From Patescibacteria group bacterium (lineage in GTDB: Bacteria > Patescibacteriota > Microgenomatia > UBA12405), in NCBI GenBank assembly GCA_018901355.1, contig JAHIEZ010000097.1, positions 1 through 6,726 of the forward strand: a DNA stretch of 6,726 bases, read 5' to 3'. The notes beneath the pieces were generated by a model, which was not told where the DNA came from, searched no databases, and was given only the letters and a program-made list of their open reading frames with translations. Below are positions 1 to 5,701 of the stretch, piece after piece (position 1 is the stretch's first letter; each line of letters begins with the position of its first letter). The position numbers were made by a program, and so were the translations under genes.

Positions 1-1
1 A

Positions 2-1162
2 TTCATTCGTAACAAACCCCACGTTAATGTTGGTACCATTGGTCACGTTGATCATGGCAAAACCACCTTAAGTGCCGCTATTTCAAAAGTTCAGGGTAAC
101 CCCAAATCTTACGCCGATATTGCCAAAGGTGGTACGGTCAGAGACGCCTCAAAAATCGTTACTATCGCCATCTCTCACTTAGAGTACGAAAGTGACAAAA
201 GACATTATGCCCACATTGATTGTCCCGGCCATGCTGATTATGTTAAAAACATGATTACCGGTGCCGCTCAAATGGATGGCGCTATTTTGGTTGTCTCCGC
301 TCCCGATGGTCCCATGCCGCAAACCAGAGAGCATGTTCTTTTAGCCAATCAGGTTAACGTTCCCGCTCTGGTGGTTTATTTAAACAAAGTCGATTTAGTC
401 GATGATCCCGAGTTTTTAGATTTAGTAGAAATGGAAATCAGGGAATTACTCAAAAAATATGACTTCCCCGGAGATGACATTCCTATCATCAGAGGTTCGG
501 CTCTTAAGGCTCTTGAGGGTGACGAAAAAGCCATAGAATCCATTAAAAAATTAGTGGAAGCCCTCGATAATTCTATTCCCGAGCCCAAAAGAGACCTGGA
601 CAAGCCCTTTTTAATGGCGGTCGAAGATGTCTTTTCCATTAAAGGTCGGGGTACTGTTGCCACCGGAAAAATTGATCAGGGTGTAGTCAAGGTCAACGAC
701 GAAATAGAAATTGTTGGCTTGCGTGACACCAGAAAGTCCGTGGTTACCGGAGTAGAAATGTTCCACAAAATTCTTGACCAAGGTCAAGCCGGAGACAATG
801 TCGGTATCCTTCTTCGGGGTGTTGAAAAAGAAGACATCGAAAGAGGTCAGGTTTTAGCCAAAATTGGCACCATTACTCCTCATACTGAGTTTAAGGCCGA
901 AATTTACCTTCTTAAAAAAGAAGAAGGTGGTCGACACACACCTGTCTTCACTGGCTACAGACCTCAGGTTTTCATCCGTACCACCGATGTTACCGGCGAA
1001 GTTTCTTTACCTGAAGGGGTAGAAATGGTTATGCCCGGCGACAATGCCACTGTTACCGTTAAATTAATAAAAGCCGTTGCTCTTCAGCCGGGTCAAAAAT
1101 TCGCTCTTCGCGAAGGTGGTTTGACTGTTGGAGCCGGTAGTATTACCGAAATTATTAAATAA
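2..1162 (+). CDS. tuf: Elongation factor Tu, 5' end outside the window
   Basis: EF-Tu is the cytoplasmic GTPase that carries aminoacyl-tRNA to the ribosomal A site. The open frame runs from base 2, and its first residues (FIRNKPHVNVGTIGHVDHGK) match the family a few residues after the usual start, so only about five codons are missing. Seen here are the P-loop GHVDHGKT (residues 14-21 of the visible part), G3 DCPGHAD (73-79), G4 NKVD and G5 GSALKAL, followed by the domain II and III motifs GRGTVATG, LLRGVEKEDIERGQ, GGRHTP, TGYRPQ and EGGLTVGAG. The visible 386 residues plus about five fit the usual 390-400. The odd part is switch I: the near-universal RGITI reads KIVTI and the stretch before it is unlike the usual DNAPEEKA. 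Gly and Arg also differ in LLANQV (E. coli LLGRQV). The stop is TAA, 11 nt before rpsJ. The identity is secure. Confidence 0.97.
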   Translation, partial: FIRNKPHVNVGTIGHVDHGKTTLSAAISKVQGNPKSYADIAKGGTVRDASKIVTIAISHLEYESDKRHYAHIDCPGHADYVKNMITGAAQMDGAILVVSAPDGPMPQTREHVLLANQVNVPALVVYLNKVDLVDDPEFLDLVEMEIRELLKKYDFPGDDIPIIRGSALKALEGDEKAIESIKKLVEALDNSIPEPKRDLDKPFLMAVEDVFSIKGRGTVATGKIDQGVVKVNDEIEIVGLRDTRKSVVTGVEMFHKILDQGQAGDNVGILLRGVEKEDIERGQVLAKIGTITPHTEFKAEIYLLKKEEGGRHTPVFTGYRPQVFIRTTDVTGEVSLPEGVEMVMPGDNATVTVKLIKAVALQPGQKFALREGGLTVGAGSITEIIK

Positions 1163-1173
1163 GAATAAAAAAA

Positions 1174-1485
1174 ATGCCCAAAGGTAACCGCATTCGCATT
1201 AGACTAAAATCTTTCGACCACCGCATCATTGACGAAGCGGCGGCCAAGATAGTTGAAGCGGCGGTTACCGCCGGGGCCGAAGTCCAAGGCCCCATTCCCC
1301 TCCCTACTCGGAGAAAAATAATCCCCGTTCTGACCAGTCCTCACACTGACAAAGACGCTCGGGAGCATTTTGAGCTTCTTACCCACAACCGCCTCATAGA
1401 TATCGTCAATACTAGTTTACGTATAGTGGACAGTCTTCAGCATCTCGATCTTCCTTCCGGTGTCGAAATCGAAGTTAAAATGTAA
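1174..1485 (+). CDS. rpsJ: 30S ribosomal protein S10 (NusE)
   Basis: S10 is a small-subunit head protein that also acts as NusE in transcription antitermination complexes. At 103 residues it has the normal family length. It shows RIRIRLKSFDHRIID near the N-terminus, the GPIPLPTRR loop around residues 40-47, SPHTDKDAREHFE at about 55-67 and THNRLIDIV at about 70-78, all characteristic. The ATG at 1174 gives the standard N-terminus (MPKGNRIRIRL). There is no Shine-Dalgarno sequence, only an A-rich run before the start. It follows tuf by 11 nt, an arrangement known from str/S10 fusions in many bacteria, and leaves no room for the long S10 leader through which L4 represses the operon in E. coli. 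Nothing else is unusual. Confidence 0.98.
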   Translation: MPKGNRIRIRLKSFDHRIIDEAAAKIVEAAVTAGAEVQGPIPLPTRRKIIPVLTSPHTDKDAREHFELLTHNRLIDIVNTSLRIVDSLQHLDLPSGVEIEVKM

Positions 1486-1491
1486 CCATTT

Positions 1492-2115
1492 ATGATCTCT
1501 CAATTTTTTGTGAAAAAAGGCAGAATGTCCAGTCTCTTTTTAGATAATGGCCGTCGTCAGTCCGTCACCACTTGCCTTTGTCCTCCCATGACGGTTTCTG
1601 CCATTCTTGATTCTGCCAAAGAAGGTGTTTCCTCTCTCCAACTAGCCTACGGCCAAAAGAAACGTGCCGACAAAGCCACGGCCGGTCGCCTTGCTAAAGC
1701 CAAAATAAGTCAAATTCCCAAAGGTTTTGTCGAATTTGACATAGAAACCGATCAAGCCCCGGCTCTGGGTTCAGATATAACCATAGACACGGTTTTTGCC
1801 ACCGGAGATAAAATTAGAGCCAAGGGCAAATCAAAAGGTCGGGGTTTTGCCGGAGTTATCAAACGTCACGGTTTTCATCGACAGGGTCTTACTCGTGGTC
1901 AGTCAGACAGAACTAGAGCTCCCGGATCTATCGGTGCCCAAACTCCCGGAAAAGTCATTAAGGGTAAAAAAATGCCGGGTCATTTCGGTAACTCCACTTT
2001 TACAATTGAAAATCTAAAAATAATTAGTATTGATAGCAAAAAAAATACGATTTCTATTGCTGGTCCTCTTCCCGGTCACATCAATTCCTGGCTCACTATT
2101 TCAAAAATGGCATGA
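1492..2115 (+). CDS. rplC: 50S ribosomal protein L3
   Basis: L3 is an early-assembly large-subunit protein whose long loop reaches the peptidyl-transferase region. The 207 residues match the usual 205-215. The N-terminal MISQFFVKKGRMSSLF aligns with E. coli MIGLVGKKVGMTRIF, which supports the ATG at 1492. The family block runs from KGKSKGRGFAGVIKRHGF (about residues 111-128) to APGSIGAQTPGKVIKGKKM (143-161). The glutamine before TPGK (residue 150) aligns with the glutamine methylated by PrmB in E. coli, but the loop is one residue shorter (GSIGAQTPG against GSIGQNQTPG). The gene lies 6 nt after rpsJ, has no Shine-Dalgarno sequence, and its TGA stop overlaps the rplD start as ATGA. Confidence 0.97.
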   Translation: MISQFFVKKGRMSSLFLDNGRRQSVTTCLCPPMTVSAILDSAKEGVSSLQLAYGQKKRADKATAGRLAKAKISQIPKGFVEFDIETDQAPALGSDITIDTVFATGDKIRAKGKSKGRGFAGVIKRHGFHRQGLTRGQSDRTRAPGSIGAQTPGKVIKGKKMPGHFGNSTFTIENLKIISIDSKKNTISIAGPLPGHINSWLTISKMA

Positions 2116-2756
2116 AAATTAAATTATTTGACCTCAAATCGCAATCGCTAGGGGAGATCTCTTTGCCTTCTTCTGTTTTTGAAAGCAAAATTTCCTTATC
2201 TCTTATTGCCCAGGCCGTTCGGGTTTATCTCCATAATCAAAGAAAAGCCAGGGCCAAAGCCAAATCCCGTTCCGAAGTTAGGGGCACCACCAAAAAAATG
2301 TGGGCCCAAAAAGGTACCGGTCGGGCTCGTCACGGTTCTGCCAAAGCTCCTATTTTTGTTGGTGGAGGTGTGGCCCAAGGTCCTTCTGGCAAACAAAACT
2401 ACAAACTTAAGCTAAGCAAAACCATGAGAAGGAAAGCCCTCCGCTCTCTTTTATCTCAATTTGCTCTGGAAAAAAATATTATTTCAATTGACAAGCTAAG
2501 CTCCCTTGTTCCCAAAACCAAAACAGCCGCTAATTTGATCAAAAACTTAAGACAAAAAGACGAAAATCTGGCAAAAAGCAAAAAAATTGCTATAATCACC
2601 TCGGCTCCCAAAGCTAAGGTAAAAAGGGCTTTTTCCAATTTACCCTTTGTTACTCTTTTAAATTTAAAGTCTTTATCGGTTTATGCCCTTAGTCGTCAAA
2701 ATTTTTTAATTTTCTCTCCTAAAGCCATCAAGCTTCTTTCCAAAAATGAGTCATAA
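2112..2756 (+). CDS. rplD: 50S ribosomal protein L4
   Basis: L4 is a primary 23S rRNA binder with an extended loop lining the exit tunnel; in E. coli it also represses its own operon. The 214 residues show the family core TTKKMWAQKGTGRARHGS (about 59-76), the loop segment APIFVGGGVAQGPSGK (79-94), then LSKTMRRKALRSLLS (101-115). The C-terminal Rossmann-like domain is recognisable (PKTKTAANLIKNL, then IAIITS, then LNLKSLSVYAL). The HGS..APIFVGGGVA wording resembles sequences I associate with Patescibacteria, which is an inference. The start overlaps the rplC stop by 4 nt (ATGA), favouring translational coupling. The C-terminus overlaps rplW by 11 nt. Autoregulation through an S10 leader seems unlikely here because no leader precedes rpsJ. 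Confidence 0.97.
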   Translation: MKIKLFDLKSQSLGEISLPSSVFESKISLSLIAQAVRVYLHNQRKARAKAKSRSEVRGTTKKMWAQKGTGRARHGSAKAPIFVGGGVAQGPSGKQNYKLKLSKTMRRKALRSLLSQFALEKNIISIDKLSSLVPKTKTAANLIKNLRQKDENLAKSKKIAIITSAPKAKVKRAFSNLPFVTLLNLKSLSVYALSRQNFLIFSPKAIKLLSKNES

Positions 2757-3048
2757 TAGTTCCAACCAAATTATCATCAAGCCAGTTATTACCGAAAAGG
2801 CCCTGCAGGATAGAGATTTTTTCCGCTACCATTTTTGGGTAGCTCTTCATGCCAACAAAGCTCAAATTGCCAAAAATTTCTCTCAAATTTTTTCCGTCCC
2901 CGTTTTAAGTGTCAGGACCCTTATCCTTAAGGGCAAGCAAAAAACTGATTGGAAAAAAAGACAACTTTTTTGTCAGCCTAAAAGGAAAAAAGCCATTATT
3001 TGTCTTGCCAAAGATCAAACCATCAAAATTTTGTCAATTAAAAAATAA
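2746..3048 (+). CDS. rplW: 50S ribosomal protein L23
   Basis: L23 sits at the exit of the peptide tunnel and is a docking site for trigger factor and SRP. The 100 residues fit the family. IIIKPVITEKAL (9-20) is the usual N-terminal signature, with Glu17 in the place of the trigger-factor contact Glu18 of E. coli. NKAQIAKNFSQIFSVPVLSVRTL (37-59) matches the helix-strand that follows. The basic loop KGKQKTDWKKRQLF...KRKKAIICL is present but rearranged compared with the common GRRSDWKKA form. The ATG at 2746 is the only plausible start, because no other start codon lies between it and the conserved block. That start lies inside rplD, an 11-nt overlap. The stop TAA is followed directly by the rplB ATG. 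Confidence 0.95.
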   Translation: MSHNSSNQIIIKPVITEKALQDRDFFRYHFWVALHANKAQIAKNFSQIFSVPVLSVRTLILKGKQKTDWKKRQLFCQPKRKKAIICLAKDQTIKILSIKK

Positions 3049-3795
3049 ATGCCCAAAAAATATTCTTTAAAAACCATCAAAAAGAGACAATCAGGCCGTG
3101 ACTCTCGTGGTCATATCTCTATCAGACATCGGGGCGGAGAACACAAGCGCTTTTTAAGAAATATCGATTGGCGTTGGGCCTTTACTGATATTGAAGCCAA
3201 AGTAGTTGCCCTCGAATATGATCCCAATCGAACCGCAACTGTGGCTTTAATCGTTTTCAAAAATGGTCATAAATCCTATATTTTAGCTACCGAAAAACTC
3301 AAAGTTGGTGATGTTATCATCAATGCTCCCTCAGCCCCTATTAAAGAAGGCAATCGTCTTTGTCTTGAAAACATTCCCGTCGGTGTCCCTATTCACGGTT
3401 TAGAATTTTCTCCGGGTAAGGGTGCTCAAATAGTTAAAACTGCCGGTTCTGTCGCCTATGTTCAAAGCGTTGAGGGAGAAAAGACTGTGGTAAAATTACC
3501 TTCTGGCGAGATTCGGATTTTCAGTTCTCAATGTCAAGCCAGCATTGGCCAAGTTAGCAATGCCAATCATTCTAATGTCAAACTTACTAAGGCAGGAGAT
3601 CGTCGCCATCGGGGCTTTAGACCTACTGTTCGGGGAGTGGCTCAGCATCCCGATTCTCATCCCCACGGTGGAGGAGAAGGTCGCAGTTCTATTGGCATGA
3701 ATCCAAAGACACCTTGGGGTAAAACAGCTATGGGTAAAATTACTCGTAAGCGCAAAAAAGGTTCTAACAAATTAATTATTAAACGTCGAAAATAA
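3049..3795 (+). CDS. rplB: 50S ribosomal protein L2, short N-terminus
   Basis: L2 is a large-subunit core protein needed for subunit joining and peptidyl-transferase assembly. The C-terminal two thirds are standard: ALEYDPNRTA (54-63), IPVGVPIHGLE (109-119), PGKGAQIVKTAGS (122-134), then RPTVRGVAQHPDSHPHGGGEGR (191-212) with the invariant HPHGGGEGR, and TPWGK (221-225). The protein has 248 residues against 273 in E. coli. The shortage is at the N-terminus, where the usual KPTSPGRR segment and the following 15 or so residues are missing. The protein begins MPKKYSLKTIKKRQSGRDSRG, joining the family at the GRNNxGRIT block. The normally invariant GGGHK reads GGEHK (29-33). The start ATG abuts the rplW stop, and upstream sequence in other frames codes the end of L23, so no missing N-terminus is hidden there. 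Confidence 0.97.
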   Translation: MPKKYSLKTIKKRQSGRDSRGHISIRHRGGEHKRFLRNIDWRWAFTDIEAKVVALEYDPNRTATVALIVFKNGHKSYILATEKLKVGDVIINAPSAPIKEGNRLCLENIPVGVPIHGLEFSPGKGAQIVKTAGSVAYVQSVEGEKTVVKLPSGEIRIFSSQCQASIGQVSNANHSNVKLTKAGDRRHRGFRPTVRGVAQHPDSHPHGGGEGRSSIGMNPKTPWGKTAMGKITRKRKKGSNKLIIKRRK

Positions 3796-4067
3796 TGTCT
3801 CGTAGTTCCAAAAAGGGTCCTTATGTTGATCCAAAACTAATCAAAAAAATTGCCAAGTTTGGTCATAAAACCATTAACACTTACTCCCGATCCAGCCAAA
3901 TTCCTCCCGAATTTGTTGGTTACACTTTTGCCGTTCACAATGGTCAGAGATTTATCGATGTTTTTATTACCGAAGACATGGTTGGTCATCGTTTGGGAGA
4001 ATTTTCTCCTACTCGAAATTTCCGAGGTCATGGCCGCATAGTTAAAAGAGTTCTGGAAAAAACCTAA
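3795..4067 (+). CDS. rpsS: 30S ribosomal protein S19
   Basis: S19 binds 16S rRNA in the small-subunit head next to S13 and near the A-site tRNA. The 90 residues match the family length. MSRSSKKGPYVDPKLIKKI (1-19) is the usual N-terminus, followed by YSRSSQIPPEFVGYTFAVHNGQ (30-51), VFITEDMVGHRLGEFSPTR (56-74) and FRGHG (76-80), all typical. The start shares one base with the rplB stop (TAATG), and there is no Shine-Dalgarno sequence, so reinitiation after L2 is likely. The TAA stop lies 2 nt before rplV. The reverse-strand and other-frame open frames across this gene are shadows. Confidence 0.98.
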   Translation: MSRSSKKGPYVDPKLIKKIAKFGHKTINTYSRSSQIPPEFVGYTFAVHNGQRFIDVFITEDMVGHRLGEFSPTRNFRGHGRIVKRVLEKT

Positions 4068-4069
4068 AA

Positions 4070-4465
4070 ATGGCAAAAACTATTCAAGCTCCCATTTCTA
4101 CAACCAAAATCGTTTCTTTTCTCAATCGAAACATCAAGATTTCTCCCCGTAAACTAAGACTTTTGGCCAACACTATCAAAAAATTAACTCCGGCTACGGC
4201 TTTGACTCAATTAAAGTTTATTAACAGTAAGTCAGCCAGGCTTCTTTACTCTTCTCTTCGTTCTCTTATTTCCGATGCCAGCCACAATCACAATCTAGAT
4301 CCCGCTACTTTCTTGTTTGACAAAATTACCGTTGACGATGGTCCCAAATTTAAAAGAATGGACAAGTCTCACAGCTCTCGTTTTTCTCGCGGTTTAATCC
4401 AAAAAAGACATTCTCGTTTATACATTTCTCTTAAGGGAGAGGCAAAAAATGGGTCAAAAAGTTAA
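4070..4465 (+). CDS. rplV: 50S ribosomal protein L22
   Basis: L22 stabilises 23S rRNA and sends a beta-hairpin into the peptide exit tunnel. The fold is recognisable from NIKISPRKLRLLANTIK (21-37), the alanine- and serine-rich helices (SKSARLLYSSLRSLISDASHN, 53-73) and the hairpin entry KITVDDGPKFKRM (85-97). The protein has 131 residues, with about a dozen extra at the N-terminus relative to E. coli (110). The hairpin tip is unusual: instead of PRAxGRAxxIxKRTSHI it reads DKSHSSRFSRGLIQKRHSRL (98-117), about two residues longer. Even so, the KR pair after GP is kept. The C-terminal tail (LKGEAKNGSKS) overlaps the start of rpsC by 17 nt, and codons near its end also carry the rpsC Shine-Dalgarno sequence. 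Confidence 0.95.
   Translation: MAKTIQAPISTTKIVSFLNRNIKISPRKLRLLANTIKKLTPATALTQLKFINSKSARLLYSSLRSLISDASHNHNLDPATFLFDKITVDDGPKFKRMDKSHSSRFSRGLIQKRHSRLYISLKGEAKNGSKS
4436..4442 (+). promoter_or_regulatory. Shine-Dalgarno sequence for rpsC
   Basis: The sequence GGAGAGG lies inside the last codons of rplV. GGAG ends 9 nt and the overlapping GAGG ends 6 nt before the rpsC ATG at 4449. It is one of only two clear Shine-Dalgarno motifs I find in the window and it supports that start. It suggests rpsC can initiate independently rather than only by coupling to rplV. Confidence 0.75.
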
Positions 4466-5084
4466 TCCTATCAGTTTTAGGCTAGAAACGGGCGACAATA
4501 GTCCTCAATGGCAATCTTCTTGGTATGCCAACAAAATTAATTTCCCCAAGTTTTTAATTCAAGACAAAAAAATCAGAGACTTTATCCAAGACAGACTTTA
4601 TTCTGCCGGTATTGTTGCCATTCGGATTGAAAGATCTACCAAGTCTGTAAAAATAAAGCTTATTGTTTCCCGTCCTGGTTTAGTTATTGGTCGGGGCGGT
4701 AAAGAGCTGGAAACTACCAAAAAACAAATTCAAGCTCTCTTAAAAAATTCCAAACAAGCTATAGACATTCAGGTTGAAGAGTTCAAAAACACTGATCTTT
4801 CAGCCAAACTTATTGCCGAAAAAATAGCCTATCAATTAACCAAACGCATGCCTTATCGTCGGGTTGTTACGGGAGCCATGGAAAGAGCTGTCAGCGCCGG
4901 AGCCAAAGGCATCAAAATTGTCCTCTCCGGCCGTATCAATGGAGCCGAAATTAGCCGTCGGGAAAAATTTTCTCAAGGCACGGTCCCTCTTTCTACTCTC
5001 CGTTCTCAGATCGACTATCACCAGTGTCCTTCTCTGACCCGTTCTGGTTATATCGGCGCTAAAGTTTATTTATGTTTAGCCTAA
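4449..5084 (+). CDS. rpsC: 30S ribosomal protein S3, no C-terminal tail
   Basis: S3 lies at the mRNA entry side of the small-subunit head. The N-terminal MGQKVNPISFRL fixes the ATG at 4449, which is also preceded by a good Shine-Dalgarno sequence. The KH domain is present with its GxxG loop (RPGLVIGRGGKEL, 75-87, GRGG at 81-84). The C-terminal domain shows MPYRRVV (134-140), GAKGIKIVLSGRINGAEISR (151-170), EGTVPL-like QGTVPLSTLR (176-185), IDY and the final IGAKVYLCLA. The protein ends there at 211 residues, without the 15 to 25 residue tail that follows KVW in E. coli (233). Arg137 and Arg138 match E. coli Arg131 and Arg132, but the position of Lys135 is threonine. The gene is followed by 6 nt and then rplP. 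Confidence 0.97.
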   Translation: MGQKVNPISFRLETGDNSPQWQSSWYANKINFPKFLIQDKKIRDFIQDRLYSAGIVAIRIERSTKSVKIKLIVSRPGLVIGRGGKELETTKKQIQALLKNSKQAIDIQVEEFKNTDLSAKLIAEKIAYQLTKRMPYRRVVTGAMERAVSAGAKGIKIVLSGRINGAEISRREKFSQGTVPLSTLRSQIDYHQCPSLTRSGYIGAKVYLCLA

Positions 5085-5090
5085 ATTAAT

Positions 5091-5495
5091 ATGCTCCAAC
5101 CAGGTCGCACCAAATATCGAAAACAGTTTCGTGGTAAAATGCGAGGCAAATCAAAAGGGAGCCAGGTTTCTTTTGGTGATTATGGCTTAAAGTCTTTAGG
5201 CAGAGGCTGGATTAGTGCCAACCAAATAGAAGCCGCCCGTCGGGCTATTACTCACTATACCAGCCGAAATGGTCGTGTTTGGATCCGTCTTTTTCCGGAC
5301 AAACCGATTACCCAAAAAGGTGCCGGTGCCCCTCTGGGAGCCGGAAAAGGCGATGTCGTCGGTTATGTTTGTGTCGTCAAACCCGGTAAGGTTATGTTTG
5401 AAATCGGCGGGGTAGAAGAAAGCATCGCTCGCCGAGCTCTCGGTTTAGCCGCTTCTAAAATATCTCTTAAATCAAAAATTATTAAAAGAAAATGA
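5091..5495 (+). CDS. rplP: 50S ribosomal protein L16
   Basis: L16 organises the A-site side of the large subunit and contacts tRNA. It aligns without gaps to E. coli L16 from MLQPGRTKYRK (1-11) through VSFGDYGLKSLGRGWI (26-41), QIEAARRAIT (45-54) and GRVWIRLFPDKPIT (61-74), then VVKPGKVMFEIGGV (95-108) and ARRALGLAASK. The 134 residues are normal. The ungapped alignment places proline at residue 81, where E. coli has the arginine hydroxylated by YcfD; the surrounding VRMGKGKG reads APLGAGKG. The ATG at 5091 gives the canonical N-terminus; no Shine-Dalgarno sequence precedes it. The TGA stop overlaps rpmC as ATGA. Confidence 0.98.
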   Translation: MLQPGRTKYRKQFRGKMRGKSKGSQVSFGDYGLKSLGRGWISANQIEAARRAITHYTSRNGRVWIRLFPDKPITQKGAGAPLGAGKGDVVGYVCVVKPGKVMFEIGGVEESIARRALGLAASKISLKSKIIKRK

Positions 5496-5701
5496 AAAAA
5501 TCAGACAAGATTGTTTATCAGCAAAAAACTCTCCCTGAATTAAAAAAGGAGATTGTTTCTCTTCAAAAACAATTAATCGAAGCCAAAATTAAACAAGGTA
5601 GCGGTCAAATGAAAGACACTTCTCTTTTTAAAAAAATAAAATATCAAATAGCTCTAATGTTAACCCTTATTTCTCAAAAGAAAAATGAACCCAAAAAATA
5701 A
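5492..5701 (+). CDS. rpmC: 50S ribosomal protein L29
   Basis: L29 is a small helical protein beside L23 near the tunnel exit. The 69 residues are typical. TLPELKKEIVSLQKQLIEAKIKQGSGQMKDTSLFKKIK (13-50) matches the family pattern of two helices joined by a short turn (usually the SGQL motif, here SGQM), and IALMLTLISQKK follows the usual K..IAR..T helix with the arginine replaced. Its place between L16 and S17 is the universal bacterial one and strengthens the call. The start overlaps the rplP stop by 4 nt, and the last 17 nt overlap the start of rpsQ. Confidence 0.92.
   Translation: MKKSDKIVYQQKTLPELKKEIVSLQKQLIEAKIKQGSGQMKDTSLFKKIKYQIALMLTLISQKKNEPKK

Noticed and set aside
376..663. A 95-codon reverse-strand open frame across tuf
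   Set aside because: It lies wholly inside the conserved tuf frame, matches no family I know, and has no start signal. The same holds for the other reverse-strand frames at 1204-1386, 2196-2396, 2456-2638, 3837-4076, 4836-5021, 5667-5855, 6071-6292 and 6319-6546.
1259..1273. A perfect 6-bp GC-only inverted repeat (CGGCGG TTA CCGCCG) in rpsJ
   Set aside because: It could form a small hairpin, but no T run follows, it lies mid-gene, and it codes conserved-style Ala, Val and Thr residues of S10. A terminator or regulatory role is not supported.
1796..2017. A forward open frame inside rplC, and similar ones at 2179-2415 and 3850-4041
   Set aside because: All sit out of frame within strongly conserved ribosomal protein genes, and their translations show no recognisable features; they are shadows.
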